Shown piece by piece: positions 7,957 through 17,666 of a stretch of DNA of 64,000 nt. Below the pieces are notes generated by a model. It was not told the DNA's origin, searched no databases, and was given only the letters and a program-made list of their open reading frames with translations. Every line of letters begins with the position of its first letter. Position 1 is the first letter of the stretch. Where the stretch lies: the NCBI RefSeq assembly GCF_002564465.1, contig NZ_NUUX01000001.1:7621-71620 (forward strand). The letters run 5' to 3'. The stretch comes from Bacillus sp. AFS088145. Lineage in GTDB: Bacteria; Bacillota; Bacilli; Bacillales; Bacillaceae_G. Made by a program: the position numbers and the translations under genes.

Positions 7957-8622
7957 TTATAATGATGTTTTTGCCCAGTCAGCAGCAAATTTTTCAATAC
8001 CTTGATCTGTTAATGGGTGTTTAGATAATTGCTCAATTACACTGTAAGGAATTGTTGCGATATGAGCTCCAGCTAATGCTACACGAGTAACATGGTCTGG
8101 GTGACGAACTGACGCAGCAATGATTTGAGCGTCCAAATTATGAACTCGGAATAATTCAGCAATTTTAGCAACTAATAATACGCCATCTTCAGAAATATCG
8201 TCTAAACGACCTAAGAATGGAGATACATAAGTAGCACCTGCTCTAGCTGCTAATAATGCTTGGTTAACAGTAAAGATTAATGTTACGTTTGTTTTAACAC
8301 CTTTTTTCGTTAAGTAGCGGCAAGCTTCTAAACCAGCAAGTGTCATTGGTAATTTAATTGTAATATTTTTATCTCCACCATTTATTTTAATAAGCTCGTC
8401 AGCTTCAGTAATCATTTCTTCAGCAGAAACTGCGTTTGGCGTTACTTCAGCAGAAACTGATTCTACTTCAGGTACTAATTTTAAAATTTCTTCGATACGG
8501 TCTTCGAATTTAACTCCTTCTTTTGCTACTAAAGATGGATTTGTCGTTACTCCAGATAATACGCCCAATTTATAAGCTTTTTGGATATCTTCTACATTAG
8601 CTGTGTCAATAAAAAATTTCAT
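7957..8622 (-). CDS. tal: Transaldolase (fructose-6-phosphate aldolase-like subfamily)
   Basis: 221 aa, the short TalC/FSA-type transaldolase of Bacillus, transferring a dihydroxyacetone unit in the non-oxidative pentose phosphate pathway. The opening [13 protein letters not shown] carries the conserved Asp6, and the Schiff-base lysine is K90 in [23 protein letters not shown] and the C-terminal GIEKFAADW are typical. AATTGGAGGAATTTAAAA precedes the ATG. It follows gnd by about 48 nt in the same operon. Confidence 0.93.
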   Translation of the reverse strand: MKFFIDTANVEDIQKAYKLGVLSGVTTNPSLVAKEGVKFEDRIEEILKLVPEVESVSAEVTPNAVSAEEMITEADELIKINGGDKNITIKLPMTLAGLEACRYLTKKGVKTNVTLIFTVNQALLAARAGATYVSPFLGRLDDISEDGVLLVAKIAELFRVHNLDAQIIAASVRHPDHVTRVALAGAHIATIPYSVIEQLSKHPLTDQGIEKFAADWAKTSL

Positions 8623-8670
8623 TTTTAAATTCCTCCAATTTTTAGGGATATTTCCTATTTTATACTTTAT

Positions 8671-9564
8671 TTATTTCTTTTCAACTGCATGTCCACCAAA
8701 TTCATTACGAAGAGCCGCAACAACTTTACCTGTGAACGTATCGTTATCTAATGAACGGTAGCGCATTAATAATGACATTGCAATAACTGGTGTAGCAGCT
8801 TGAAGGTCTAGAGCTGTTTCAATTGTCCATTTTCCTTCGCCAGATGAATGCATTACGCCTCTAATTTCATCAAGTTTAGCATCTTTTGAAAATGCATTTT
8901 CAGTTAATTCCATTAACCAAGAACGAATTACAGAACCATTATTCCATACTTTCGCAACTTTTTCATAATCATAATCAAAGTCACTTTTTTCTAATACTTC
9001 AAATCCTTCACCGATTGCAGCCATCATACCGTATTCGATACCATTATGAACCATTTTTAGGAAATGTCCACTACCAATTTTACCTGCGTATAGGAAACCA
9101 TTTTCTACTGAAGTATCTTTAAAGATTGGTTCTACGATTTCCCAAGCTTCTTGGTCTCCACCAACCATATAACAAGCACCGTTACGCGCGCCTTCCATAC
9201 CGCCTGAAGTACCAGCATCCATGAATCGGATACCATGTTCTTTTAATTCATCATAACGTCTAATAGACTCTTTATAATGTGAGTTTCCTGCTTCAATGAT
9301 AATATCCCCTTCTGATAAGAATGGTTTAACATCATTAATGACAGAATCTACTACTCCATGTGGTACCATAATCCACAGAACTCTTGGAGTATCAAGATTT
9401 TTTACTAATTCTTCTAAGCTTGAAGTACCGACAGCACCAAAGCCTTTCATTTCCTCTACAGCAGCAGTATTTAAATCAAATGCTACTACTTCGTGATTAT
9501 GATCCATTAAATTTTGACCTAAGTTTAGACCCATTTTTCCTAATCCAATTAAACCAACTTTCAT
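8671..9564 (-). CDS. gnd: 6-phosphogluconate dehydrogenase, decarboxylating (short YqeC-like form)
   Basis: 297 aa, the short form of 6-phosphogluconate dehydrogenase rather than the 470-aa type. It oxidises 6-phosphogluconate to ribulose 5-phosphate and CO2. The Rossmann motif GLIGLGKMGLNLG is at residues 4-16, the substrate-binding DAGTSGGMEGARNGACYMVGG follows, and KMVHNGIEYGMM carries the catalytic Lys and Asn. TATGGGAGGATAACGTA precedes the ATG. In B. subtilis the short paralogue is NAD-linked; cofactor here is inferred. Confidence 0.92.
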   Translation of the reverse strand: MKVGLIGLGKMGLNLGQNLMDHNHEVVAFDLNTAAVEEMKGFGAVGTSSLEELVKNLDTPRVLWIMVPHGVVDSVINDVKPFLSEGDIIIEAGNSHYKESIRRYDELKEHGIRFMDAGTSGGMEGARNGACYMVGGDQEAWEIVEPIFKDTSVENGFLYAGKIGSGHFLKMVHNGIEYGMMAAIGEGFEVLEKSDFDYDYEKVAKVWNNGSVIRSWLMELTENAFSKDAKLDEIRGVMHSSGEGKWTIETALDLQAATPVIAMSLLMRYRSLDNDTFTGKVVAALRNEFGGHAVEKK

Positions 9565-9656
9565 TACGTTATCCTCCCATATTATCTACAGTAATATTAA
9601 TGTTTTTCTCTAAGTAAAAATTTTTATGATAAAAAAATAAATTAAATATTATTTAA

Positions 9657-11648
9657 TCAAGAATTTAATAAAGTTTTACTTACGTTTACTACATTCTCAG
9701 TACTAAAGCCAAATAATTCCATTACTTCATTACCTGTTCCAGATGCTCCAAAAGTCTCAATTGAGATTTTTTTACCTTTGAAACCAATATAGCGTTCCCA
9801 TCCAAGAGAAATCCCCATTTCAATTGAAACACGGTTTAATAAATGTGATGGTAAAACAGACTCTTTGTATTCATCTGCTTGCTGATCGAATAGCTCCCAA
9901 CTTGGCATTGCTACTACACGAACTGATAAGTTTTCTTTTTCTAACTCATTTTTACTATTCACTGCAAGTGACACTTCTGAACCTGTAGCGATTAAAATTA
10001 AGTCTGGTTGATCGTTCGTTTCAGTTAAAACATATCCACCTTTTGAAAGATTATCTAATCTAGATGCTGTTTCTTCAAATACAGGTAAATTTTGACGACT
10101 TAATACTAGAGCGATTGGTCCATTTGTATTTTGTAACGCATATGCCCAAGCATTAGCTGTTTCATTTGCGTCTGACGGACGAATAACTGTTAAACCAGGG
10201 ATTGCACGTAAAGCAGCTAAATGTTCAACTGGCTCATGTGTAGGGCCGTCTTCACCAACTGCAATTGAGTCATGAGTGAATACATATGTTACTGGTAATT
10301 TTTGTAATGCTGCTAAACGAATTGATGGACGTAAATAATCATTAAATACGAAGAATGTACTTACAAAAGGCTTAACTCCACCATGTAATGCCATACCATT
10401 TGCAGCAGCACCCATCGCATGCTCACGTACACCAAAATAAATATTGCGTCCAGCAAATGATTCGACAGCAAACTTACTTTCATCTTTAATATCTGTCATT
10501 GTTGAATGAGATAAATCTGCGCTTCCACCGAAAATTTCAGGAACAGTTTTAATGTAGTGATTAATTGCTTCTCCACTTGCAACACGTGTAGAGATTGTTT
10601 TATTCTCGTCAAAAGTTAATAAATCTTCTGTTTCGATTAAAACTTCACCTTTAATTGCTTTTTCAAGCTGAGCTGCTAATTCTGGGTAAGCTTCACGGTA
10701 TGCATTAAATAATTGTTTCCACTCAGCTTCTTTTTCACTGCCTTTTTCTTGTATTTCTTTGAAATGTAATTTAACTTCTTCTGGTACAAAGAAATCTTCT
10801 TCGTAGTTCCAAGCATATGCTTTTTTCGTTTCTTTAGCTTCTTCAAGACCTAATGGATTACCATGGGCTTTATTTGTACCAGCCACTTTTGGACTTCCGT
10901 AACCAATAATTGTTCTAACTTCAATTATTGTCGGTTGGTCTGTGTTTTGTTTAGCTTGTTCGATCGCTTTAGAAATTTCTACATGATCGTTTCCATCTTC
11001 TACTCTTAAATATTGCCAGTTAAATGATTCAGCTCTCTTTTTCATATCTTCTGAATAAGAAAGATTTAATGTACCATCTAATGAAATATCGTTAGAATCG
11101 TATAATACAACTAACTTTCCAAGTTTCATATGGCCAGCAAGTGACATTGCTTCGTATGCAACACCTTCCATTAAATCACCATCACCAACTAATGCATAAG
11201 TAAAGTGATCAATAATAGAAAGGTTATCTTTGTTAAATTTACCTGCTAAATGAGCTTCAGCCATTGCCATACCAACAGCAGTAGCAATACCTTGTCCTAA
11301 TGGGCCAGTCGTAGCTTCAACACCATCTGTGTGTCCAAATTCTGGATGTCCAGGTGTTTTACTATTTAGTTTACGGAAATTTTTAAGGTCTTGGATTGAA
11401 ACATCGTAACCTGCAAGATGTAGTAAACTATATAACATACTTGAACCATGACCAGCAGATAATACAAAACGGTCACGGTCAAACCATTTTGAACTTTTTG
11501 GATTATGCTTTAAATGATCTGCCCATAATGCATATGCCATTGGCGCTGCACCCATTGGTAAACCAGGATGACCAGAATTAGCTTGGTTAATCGCATCAAT
11601 TGAAAGTGTACGGATTGTATTAATTGATAATGTAGAAATCGAACTCAT
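9657..11648 (-). CDS. tkt: Transketolase
   Basis: 663 aa, full length. Transfers two-carbon ketol units between sugar phosphates using thiamine diphosphate. The N-terminal [19 protein letters not shown], the ThDP-binding [13 protein letters not shown] and the pyrimidine-domain [19 protein letters not shown] with [11 protein letters not shown] are all present. Its ribosome site AAAAAGGAG lies inside the last codons of zwf and only 3 nt separate the two genes, so translation is probably coupled to zwf. Confidence 0.96.
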   Translation of the reverse strand: MSSISTLSINTIRTLSIDAINQANSGHPGLPMGAAPMAYALWADHLKHNPKSSKWFDRDRFVLSAGHGSSMLYSLLHLAGYDVSIQDLKNFRKLNSKTPGHPEFGHTDGVEATTGPLGQGIATAVGMAMAEAHLAGKFNKDNLSIIDHFTYALVGDGDLMEGVAYEAMSLAGHMKLGKLVVLYDSNDISLDGTLNLSYSEDMKKRAESFNWQYLRVEDGNDHVEISKAIEQAKQNTDQPTIIEVRTIIGYGSPKVAGTNKAHGNPLGLEEAKETKKAYAWNYEEDFFVPEEVKLHFKEIQEKGSEKEAEWKQLFNAYREAYPELAAQLEKAIKGEVLIETEDLLTFDENKTISTRVASGEAINHYIKTVPEIFGGSADLSHSTMTDIKDESKFAVESFAGRNIYFGVREHAMGAAANGMALHGGVKPFVSTFFVFNDYLRPSIRLAALQKLPVTYVFTHDSIAVGEDGPTHEPVEHLAALRAIPGLTVIRPSDANETANAWAYALQNTNGPIALVLSRQNLPVFEETASRLDNLSKGGYVLTETNDQPDLILIATGSEVSLAVNSKNELEKENLSVRVVAMPSWELFDQQADEYKESVLPSHLLNRVSIEMGISLGWERYIGFKGKKISIETFGASGTGNEVMELFGFSTENVVNVSKTLLNS

Positions 11649-11651
11649 AAT

Positions 11652-13163
11652 TTAAATACTCCTTTTTAGATCTGTTTTGTTGTTTTCATTTTCTTGTACA
11701 AAATCTGTATCTAACCACCATTTGAAACCATCTTCTGCTAATAATTCATCAGCAGCTTCTGGACCAAATGAACCGGATTTATAAGTATGAAGTGGTACTA
11801 AATTTTCTTCAAATGCTTCTAAAATTGGTTGAACCCATTGCCATGATAATTCTACTTCATTCCAATGAGCAAAAAATTTCGAATCGCCTCGTAACGCATC
11901 GTAAACTAATAACTCATACGCTTCTGGACGATCTTCTTTATTTGCAAAATACTCAGCTTGTACGGGTTCAATATTGCCCTCTACGTTTTTGCTATTTAAA
12001 TAGAAAGAAACTCTTTCATTTGGATTAATTTCAATAACTAATAAATTTGGTCCATTATTAGTTCTGTTCTTTTTAGCAAGGTTTTGAATCGGGCTTTTAA
12101 ATTCAAATACGATTCGAGTAGATTTTTCTTTCATTCTTTTACCTGTACGGATATAGAATGGGATTCCCTTCCAAAAATCGTTTTCGATTAATACTCTTGC
12201 TGCTACATAAGTATCATTTTGTGATGAAAACTCAATTCCTGGTTCTTGTCTATATGCAACTACTTTCTTACCATTTTGTTCACCAGAACCATATTGACCT
12301 CGAACGACATGAGAAACTACTTCTTCTTTTGATAGAGGTCGAAGAGATTCAAGAACCTTTTTCTTCTCAGCTCTAACATCACTTGCAGTATTTTGGTTAG
12401 TTAAATGCATAGCAGACATCATTAACATTTGTAACATATGATTTTGGAACATATCTCGAATTGCTCCAGATTTATCATAATAACCCGCTCGTTCTTCAAC
12501 TCCGACTGTTTCACTTGCCGTAATTTGAACATTTGCGATATATTGATTGTTCCATAACGCTTGTAAAACTGGATTAGCAAACTCTAAAGCTTCTAAGTTT
12601 TGAACCATTGGTTTGCCTAAGTAATGATCAATTCGGAAAATCTCATCTTCTTTAAAAGACTTACTTAATTTTTCATTTAAATCTCTAGCAGTCTTTAAGT
12701 CACGTCCAAAAGGTTTTTCAATGATTAGACGCTTCCAACCTTTTGTCGTACCTAGTCCACTTTCCTTAATATTTGATGCAATAACTTCAAAAAATTCTGG
12801 TGCTACCGATAAATAAAATAATCTGTTTTCAGGAATCAGTAATTCCTGTTCTCTTTCTTTAACTAATTCTAATAAATCAACGAATCCTTCTTTATTCGTA
12901 ATATCTAGCTGTTGATAACGAATTGAATCTAGAAATTCTTTGACCATTTTTTGATCTTCTAAAGAACGTCTTGAAAAAGTATTTAGTGATTGCATTACTT
13001 GATTCTGAAATTCGTCATTTGAAAAATCTTTCCTACCAATTCCAATGATTGAAAAAGACTCAGGCATCTTTTGGTCAATATATAAATTATATAAAGCAGG
13101 AAAAATTTTTCGTTTTGCTAAATCGCCAGTGGCTCCGAACAATACAAATGACATAGAATCCAT
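11652..13163 (-). CDS. zwf: Glucose-6-phosphate 1-dehydrogenase
   Basis: 503 aa. Oxidises glucose 6-phosphate to 6-phosphogluconolactone with NAD(P), the entry to the oxidative pentose phosphate pathway. The dinucleotide motif FGATGDLAKRK is at residues 8-18, the substrate motif IDHYLGKPMVQN carries the catalytic His, and the C-terminal WVQPILEA is typical. AAGAGGAGGTTAAGTTA precedes the ATG. It is the first gene of the zwf-tkt-gnd-tal-pgl operon, with a sigma-A promoter about 150 nt upstream. Confidence 0.96.
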   Translation of the reverse strand: MDSMSFVLFGATGDLAKRKIFPALYNLYIDQKMPESFSIIGIGRKDFSNDEFQNQVMQSLNTFSRRSLEDQKMVKEFLDSIRYQQLDITNKEGFVDLLELVKEREQELLIPENRLFYLSVAPEFFEVIASNIKESGLGTTKGWKRLIIEKPFGRDLKTARDLNEKLSKSFKEDEIFRIDHYLGKPMVQNLEALEFANPVLQALWNNQYIANVQITASETVGVEERAGYYDKSGAIRDMFQNHMLQMLMMSAMHLTNQNTASDVRAEKKKVLESLRPLSKEEVVSHVVRGQYGSGEQNGKKVVAYRQEPGIEFSSQNDTYVAARVLIENDFWKGIPFYIRTGKRMKEKSTRIVFEFKSPIQNLAKKNRTNNGPNLLVIEINPNERVSFYLNSKNVEGNIEPVQAEYFANKEDRPEAYELLVYDALRGDSKFFAHWNEVELSWQWVQPILEAFEENLVPLHTYKSGSFGPEAADELLAEDGFKWWLDTDFVQENENNKTDLKRSI

Positions 13164-13308
13164 TAACTTAACCTCCTCTTAGTCGAACTTTTAAATAGTT
13201 GTTAATAAAAAATATATTTTCAAACGATCCTTAATTTTATTTAGAGCTATTTTTAGTTCAAATAATTCATTCCAACATCTATTCGGAAAATATTTTTTAC
13301 CCAAACCT

Positions 13309-13338
13309 ATAATACATGAAAAAAATTTTTCTTTCCAA
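13309..13338 (-). promoter_or_regulatory. Putative sigma-A promoter of the zwf operon
   Basis: On the minus strand TTGGAA (13333-13338), an 18-nt spacer and TATTAT (13309-13314). It lies about 145 nt upstream of the zwf start and downstream of the preceding terminator and the dispersed repeat. Confidence 0.5.
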
Positions 13339-13382
13339 TAAAATGCTTATGTTTCTATTTATTGGATTTTTTTAATTTATTT

Positions 13383-13475
13383 GCGAGACTTCAGGCGAAG
13401 ACAGAGGAGTAGTTGCACTTATACTTAATTCCAAAAATTGGTAACTAGTCGTTTTTTCCTCTCTGCTACCAATTT
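13383..13475. repeat. Dispersed intergenic repeat, copy A
   Basis: One of four related intergenic sequences in the window. It opens GCGAGACTTCAGGCGAAGAC, has CAGAGG, then GTAGTTGC pairing with GTAACTA(C-like) and AAATTGGTA (13435-13443) pairing with TACCAATTT (13467-13475). It lies between the terminator of the DUF445 gene and the zwf promoter. The outer helix changes together with copy C (GGTA/TACC versus GGCA/TGCC). Confidence 0.65.
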
Positions 13476-13484
13476 ACTTTCAAG

Positions 13485-13530
13485 TGAAAAAAAGCCTTAA
13501 TTAACTTTTTAAGTTAATTAAGGCTTTAGA
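13485..13530 (-). terminator. Intrinsic terminator of the DUF445 gene
   Basis: GCCTTAATTAAC (13494-13505) pairs perfectly with GTTAATTAAGGC (13513-13524); on the minus strand a TTTTTTT run follows. Confidence 0.85.
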
Positions 13531-13538
13531 ATGAAATA

Positions 13539-14729
13539 TTATGTGAAAATCAATCTTAGGCTAGTTAAAACTAAACCAATAATAAATCCACAAACAGCTC
13601 CATTTACACGAATCCAAGTAATATCCTTACCAATTTTATTTTCCAATAAATCAGTTATTTCTTCAGTAGATAATTTTTCAATATTGAATCTAACTAAATC
13701 ACTAATTTTGTGATGATATTTTTCAACTGTATTATTTAATAGTTTCTTAAAACTTTGCTCAACATTATCAATCCAATTCGAATATTTAATAAAGCTGATC
13801 GTTTTTTCGATGGCATTTAAAATAAATTTTTCATCTTCAATTTTATTTCTAAACATTTTAATTGCTTGATCTACAATATATTCATAGCCTTTATTTTTCC
13901 ATTCATCTAATTGGCGAATAATGTTTTCATTCGATTTATTTTTTTCAGCTTCCAATCGAATAAACGATAAAATGAAATTCCGTCTGTCACTATTAGGGTG
14001 TTTTAATTCGGTTAGTAAATCGATTAATCCGCTATGTATAAATTCTGTTATTTTCTCTTCTCCAATCATTGGTAGAAAAGCTTTAATCATAAAAAACTTT
14101 CGCTCGATAAACTGTATAACTTCTTTGCCAATTAATTCCTTAATATGTGGTAGGCTAACTGTTTCTTCGATTTTATTAATTAAAAATTCATATGTCTTTG
14201 CATCCCATTCTTTTTCAATAACTGTATCGACAGCTTTACTTAATAAGTTCTGAGATGATATGGAATCAATTGTCGGTTTAAATGTATTTAATAAAAATTT
14301 TTTGATTGTATCATCCTGAATAGATGCACCAAACTGCTTGATTGAATGAACCATTTTATTTTTTGATTCATCATTTTCAAGCATCTTTTCAAACGCATTA
14401 ATACCTTGATTAATCCAATCACGTTCTTCTACCTTTTCAATTAAACTTTCCTTACTTAGCCATTGATTATTAAGTGTGCTTAAAATCCCCTCGGTAATCT
14501 TTTTTCTATTTTTAGGCAATAAAGCTGTATGTGGGATCGGTATACCAAGAGGATGACGAAACATTGCAGTTACTGCAAACCAATCCGCAAGACCACCTAC
14601 TAAAGCTGCCTCAAATCCACCAGAAAGGATTTGAAATAATTTAGATTGAAACGGCATTGTTGCAGCGAAACCACAAGTTGCCACTATAAGTGAAATATTG
14701 GCTAGCCGTTTTGAATTCTTTTCTTTCAT
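13539..14729 (-). CDS. DUF445 family membrane protein
   Basis: 396 aa. The N-terminal hydrophobic region followed by GGFEAALVGGLADWFAVTAMFRHPLGIPIPHTALLPKNR is the hallmark of DUF445 (YjiN-like) proteins, and a second membrane helix closes the C terminus (ITWIRVNGAVCGFIIGLVL). The central 300 residues are long charged helices, likely coiled coil. Biochemical role unknown. The start has AGGAGGCTTTTAGTAA upstream. Monocistronic, with a strong terminator after it. Confidence 0.85.
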   Translation of the reverse strand: MKEKNSKRLANISLIVATCGFAATMPFQSKLFQILSGGFEAALVGGLADWFAVTAMFRHPLGIPIPHTALLPKNRKKITEGILSTLNNQWLSKESLIEKVEERDWINQGINAFEKMLENDESKNKMVHSIKQFGASIQDDTIKKFLLNTFKPTIDSISSQNLLSKAVDTVIEKEWDAKTYEFLINKIEETVSLPHIKELIGKEVIQFIERKFFMIKAFLPMIGEEKITEFIHSGLIDLLTELKHPNSDRRNFILSFIRLEAEKNKSNENIIRQLDEWKNKGYEYIVDQAIKMFRNKIEDEKFILNAIEKTISFIKYSNWIDNVEQSFKKLLNNTVEKYHHKISDLVRFNIEKLSTEEITDLLENKIGKDITWIRVNGAVCGFIIGLVLTSLRLIFT

Positions 14730-14871
14730 TTACTAAAAGCCTCCTGTATCTATTTGAAAATAGTATATCATTCCTTTAATCTATTTTCTAAAATCAATTT
14801 TAAATATCAGGTCAAAACAGTCTTTTTTAATAATTTTTATTTACCTTTGGAATTCAATTAAATTATAAAAC

Positions 14872-14910
14872 AAATACCCTTCTTCTTAAGAGAGAAGGGT
14901 ATTTTTATTT
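14872..14910. terminator. Bidirectional stem-loop terminator
   Basis: AATACCCTTCT (14873-14883) pairs with AGAAGGGTATT (14893-14903), with T runs on the plus side and a TTTGTTTT run on the minus side. It probably ends the lipoprotein transcript. Confidence 0.7.
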
Positions 14911-15001
14911 CGAATATGATTTTAAGATGAACTAGTTGGTTGAAAATGAACCTACAATTCCACGGTAACAACTACAAAAAAATCTTTTATTAAAAAATAT
15001 G

Positions 15002-15541
15002 TTATTGAACTTGCAGGTCAAAGAAATGTGAAATAACATTTTTATCTTCATTTAATATCATTAGTTCGTAGTTTTCAATTCGTTTACTCTCTTTTTCATC
15101 AACCGCTGATAAGTTCGATATCGTTTCTATCGATTGATTAAAGACATACTCTGATTTATTTTTCGTTACTTTAATCTCTATTGGTTCTGCAGCTCGGTCA
15201 AATACGTTATTAAGTGTATCTGTTTCGATAATTGGAGCAAAGGTAAAGTAAAATGGTTTTTTCGTATGTATCATTTTCTCTCTTAGTTTTTCATTAATAG
15301 AAACATTTAATGAAAATGTTAAGATATTTCCATTCTTTTCAAGTTTGTATTCATTTGTTTTGAAGTTATCGCTATTTACATCTTTTACATATTCATATAT
15401 AGAGTTATATGTATTTGAATTTGTTTTAGAGCCTATCGCTTCTGATTTTGTGTTGCTATTTGTGACATTACTTTCACAACTACACATCGTTAGCAAACTT
15501 AAACATAGAGAACATGCAACTATTATTTTAGATATTTTCAT
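15002..15541 (-). CDS. Putative lipoprotein
   Basis: 179 aa. The start MKISKIIVACSLCLSLLTMC is a signal peptide with a plausible lipobox at C20 or C22 (LTMCSC), followed by a Ser/Asn/Thr-rich linker of about 30 residues. The mature part is mostly beta strand and not recognised. It is predicted to be anchored to the outer face of the membrane. GGGAGAATAAAAT precedes the ATG. A 14-bp perfect inverted repeat lies directly upstream in the presumed leader. Confidence 0.65.
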   Translation of the reverse strand: MKISKIIVACSLCLSLLTMCSCESNVTNSNTKSEAIGSKTNSNTYNSIYEYVKDVNSDNFKTNEYKLEKNGNILTFSLNVSINEKLREKMIHTKKPFYFTFAPIIETDTLNNVFDRAAEPIEIKVTKNKSEYVFNQSIETISNLSAVDEKESKRIENYELMILNEDKNVISHFFDLQVQ

Positions 15542-15561
15542 ATTTTATTCTCCCGTATTCT

Positions 15562-15594
15562 ATAAAGAACGGAGTAACAGACTCCGTTCTTTAT
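15562..15594. promoter_or_regulatory. Perfect 14-bp inverted repeat in the leader of the lipoprotein gene
   Basis: ATAAAGAACGGAGT (15562-15575), loop AACAG, ACTCCGTTCTTTAT (15581-15594). On the minus strand it ends in CTTTATAG, so it may be an upstream terminator, an attenuator or a protein-binding site. It lies 20 nt from the start codon. Confidence 0.5.
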
Positions 15595-15771
15595 GCTTTA
15601 TTTTACCGTTTCGAAGTCTACATCAACAGGATTTAATTAGAAACCTTTACCAGTGCTTACGATAGCTGAACCGGATTTTCTTCATCAAATAAAACCCCCA
15701 ACCGGCACCAAGCCACAAGTCCTTTTGCCAGTTAGTTGAATAAATAATCAACAATTTACTTTAACAGAGCC
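15595..15771 (-). pseudogene. IS-like remnant with terminal GGCTCTGTTAAAGT
   Basis: On the minus strand the segment starts with GGCTCTGTTAAAGT (15758-15771), close to the end GGCTCTGTTAAGTT found at 17667. It contains an open stretch without a start codon that ends at 15647 and reads WQKDLWLGAGWGFYLMKK. The family is not recognised; a degraded transposon end is the most likely explanation. Confidence 0.3.
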
Positions 15772-15839
15772 AAAATATTAAAAAATTTTGGCCTTGTGTG
15801 ATTTTTTTCATATTAGTAAAGTTTTTTTAACTAACTAAC

Positions 15840-15866
15840 AAAAAAGAGACTGTTTTCACAGCCTCA
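15840..15866 (-). terminator. Intrinsic terminator of the GNAT gene
   Basis: On the minus strand GAGGCTGT pairs with ACAGTCTC and is followed by TTTTTTG. Confidence 0.7.
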
Positions 15867-15926
15867 ATGTATTACGTATCTATCTGTTAACCTAATTTTG
15901 AAGCAGTTGAGTTCACACTAATTTAA

Positions 15927-16352
15927 TTAAAAATTCAATTGAAAATGATGACAAGTAATATTTAAACTATTTTTAAGATAAAACCTATGAGCATCGTAAC
16001 GTTGTACCCCTGAATCTAGATGGAATTGTTCACAATTATTTTGTTTTGCTTCATTAATTAACCAGTTCCACAAAAGTTGTGCATAGCCCTTTTTACGATG
16101 ATTTTCACTTGTAATTAAGTCATCAACATAAAAGTATTTCCCCCAAGCTAATGATTCTGTTATACGATAACCAGCAACAGCTGTTACTTCATCATTTTCG
16201 ATCACTGCCACAAGATGATAATTATTTGTGTTGATTAATCTGTTAATCGTGTTAACAAATTCATCTTCTTTTAAATGTGGACGTAATTGACTGACTGTTT
16301 GAAACGTTTTCAAAATATCCGAACTACTCTTCATTATTTTTACTTCTGCCAT
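15927..16352 (-). CDS. GNAT family N-acetyltransferase
   Basis: 141 aa. The acetyl-CoA-binding motif A is NHRKKGYAQLLWNWLINEAKQ, preceded by the strand YFYVDDLITS, and the C-terminal half has DSGVQRYDAHRFYLKNSL, typical of small GNAT proteins. The acceptor (amino acid, antibiotic or protein) cannot be told. GGAGAGATAAAAG lies before the ATG. Single-gene unit with a terminator. Confidence 0.88.
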   Translation of the reverse strand: MAEVKIMKSSSDILKTFQTVSQLRPHLKEDEFVNTINRLINTNNYHLVAVIENDEVTAVAGYRITESLAWGKYFYVDDLITSENHRKKGYAQLLWNWLINEAKQNNCEQFHLDSGVQRYDAHRFYLKNSLNITCHHFQLNF

Positions 16353-16432
16353 CTTTTATCTCTCCATTCACAAAAAACGTTCTACTATAAAAATACCACA
16401 ATTTTCTATCTTTTTTTATGAATTGGTGTTTT

Positions 16433-17128
16433 TTAATTTTTGGTATATGGCTCGAAACCTTTTTGACTAATAAAAAGCTGATCCTCTGAAAAATACTTTT
16501 TAAAGCGCTGATAAACTACTAGATAAGCTTCTGGACCGTACCATTCTTGTAAATTAAGCTCAGTATATTTTTCTTCAATACCAAGGCGACCTGTTCGTTT
16601 CCCTCCGCTTCCGTCACCCATGAAAAAATCATCGATACAGATTCTATGAACAATTTCTGATAACTTTTTTGGAAAATCCTCGCTACTAGGCAGAATAGGA
16701 GTGATTGTAGCTTGGGTTGGAATTCCAGCTTTTACAAGTTCTTCGATCGTTTTAAGTCGTGCATTAATAGGAGGTGCAATTGGTGAGAAAGACTTTCTTA
16801 TTTCATCCAAGTCAGTTTCAATCGTCATACTTACTCGTACTTTCTCCTTAAAAAGCTTTAAGAGATCAATATCTCTTTTTACAAGGGGACTCCGAGTTTG
16901 AACGAATAAAAAATCTGGTTGATTTTGCAGCATGACTTCTAATAGACTTCTAGTCAATCTTTCTTTAAATTCAATCGGTTGATATGGATCTGTGCTAGAA
17001 GACATAAAAATAGTTACTTTATCTTTGCTTTTAGCCTTTTTCAATTCTTTGTCTAAAATAGTAGGGGCACTCTGCTTAATATCAACCCAACTACCCCATT
17101 CTTTTTTTCGGAAAAGTGAAACAGGCAT
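16433..17128 (-). pseudogene. SPL family radical SAM protein, N-terminally decayed
   Basis: The open 231 aa match the barrel of spore-photoproduct-lyase-like radical SAM proteins (MPVSLFRKKEWGSWVDIK, MSSSTDPYQPIE, VSMTIETD, ATITPILP). The family's iron-sulfur motif Cx3Cx2C should lie just before this start. Directly upstream in frame the codons read C-D-N-C-Y-V-R-Q-M but follow a TAA stop (17153-17155), and the preceding Cys region is disrupted; the remains GCEF are visible in another frame around 17185. Without the cluster ligands the product cannot bind SAM in the usual way, so this is best read as a pseudogene unless an unseen frameshift restores it. Confidence 0.7.
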
Positions 17129-17530
17129 TTGTCTTACATAGCAATTATCACATTACTTTTCAAATTTATAATAGGGAATTCGCAACCTTTCATTTCAATT
17201 TCCTATGAGAATATAAGGTTATTACTTATTTATTTCCTTTCATAGAAATCAAATTTAATTTAAAAACAAGTAAAACACAAGATAGGTTCACACAACAAAT
17301 ATTACAAATTTTTCTTTAATTTATCTTCTTAATAATTTTTTTCCTCATTATTTACGCTACCTTAAATAAATATAAACAGTCAAAATCAAGATAACTTACT
17401 CGAATAGCTACTTTATAGAGTTTAAATAATATTTGAAATACAATAATAGTTAATAAAGTTATTTTTATTTGTTTTTTGAACAAATGAATTTTCACATAGG
17501 AACAAAATTTTTCAAAGTTCAATAAACGAG

Positions 17531-17638
17531 ATGGTCAACTTTCCTACCATAAAGTGTAAGATGTGCACTGATACAGATATATTATCGGTAGAACCCAATA
17601 AAGCGAATTTGCATATGAGTAAGATGGGTTGCTTCTGA
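17531..17638 (+). CDS. Possible 35-aa protein with CxxC
   Basis: ATG to TGA reading MVNFPTIKCKMCTDTDILSV and ending MSKMGCF. The CxxC pair and a C-terminal Cys suggest a small zinc-ribbon, or the N-terminal remnant of one. There is no good ribosome site upstream, so it may be a fragment left by a deletion. Low confidence. Confidence 0.25.
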   Translation: MVNFPTIKCKMCTDTDILSVEPNKANLHMSKMGCF

Positions 17639-17666
17639 AACTTTAAAAAATGGCAGTTTAGTTTAA

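Noticed and set aside
13383-13475. Lysine-riboswitch-like start (GAAGACAGAGG) in the dispersed repeat
   Set aside because: Only the first dozen bases resemble the lysine riboswitch. The element is half its size, lacks the later conserved helices, and no lysine gene is near any copy.
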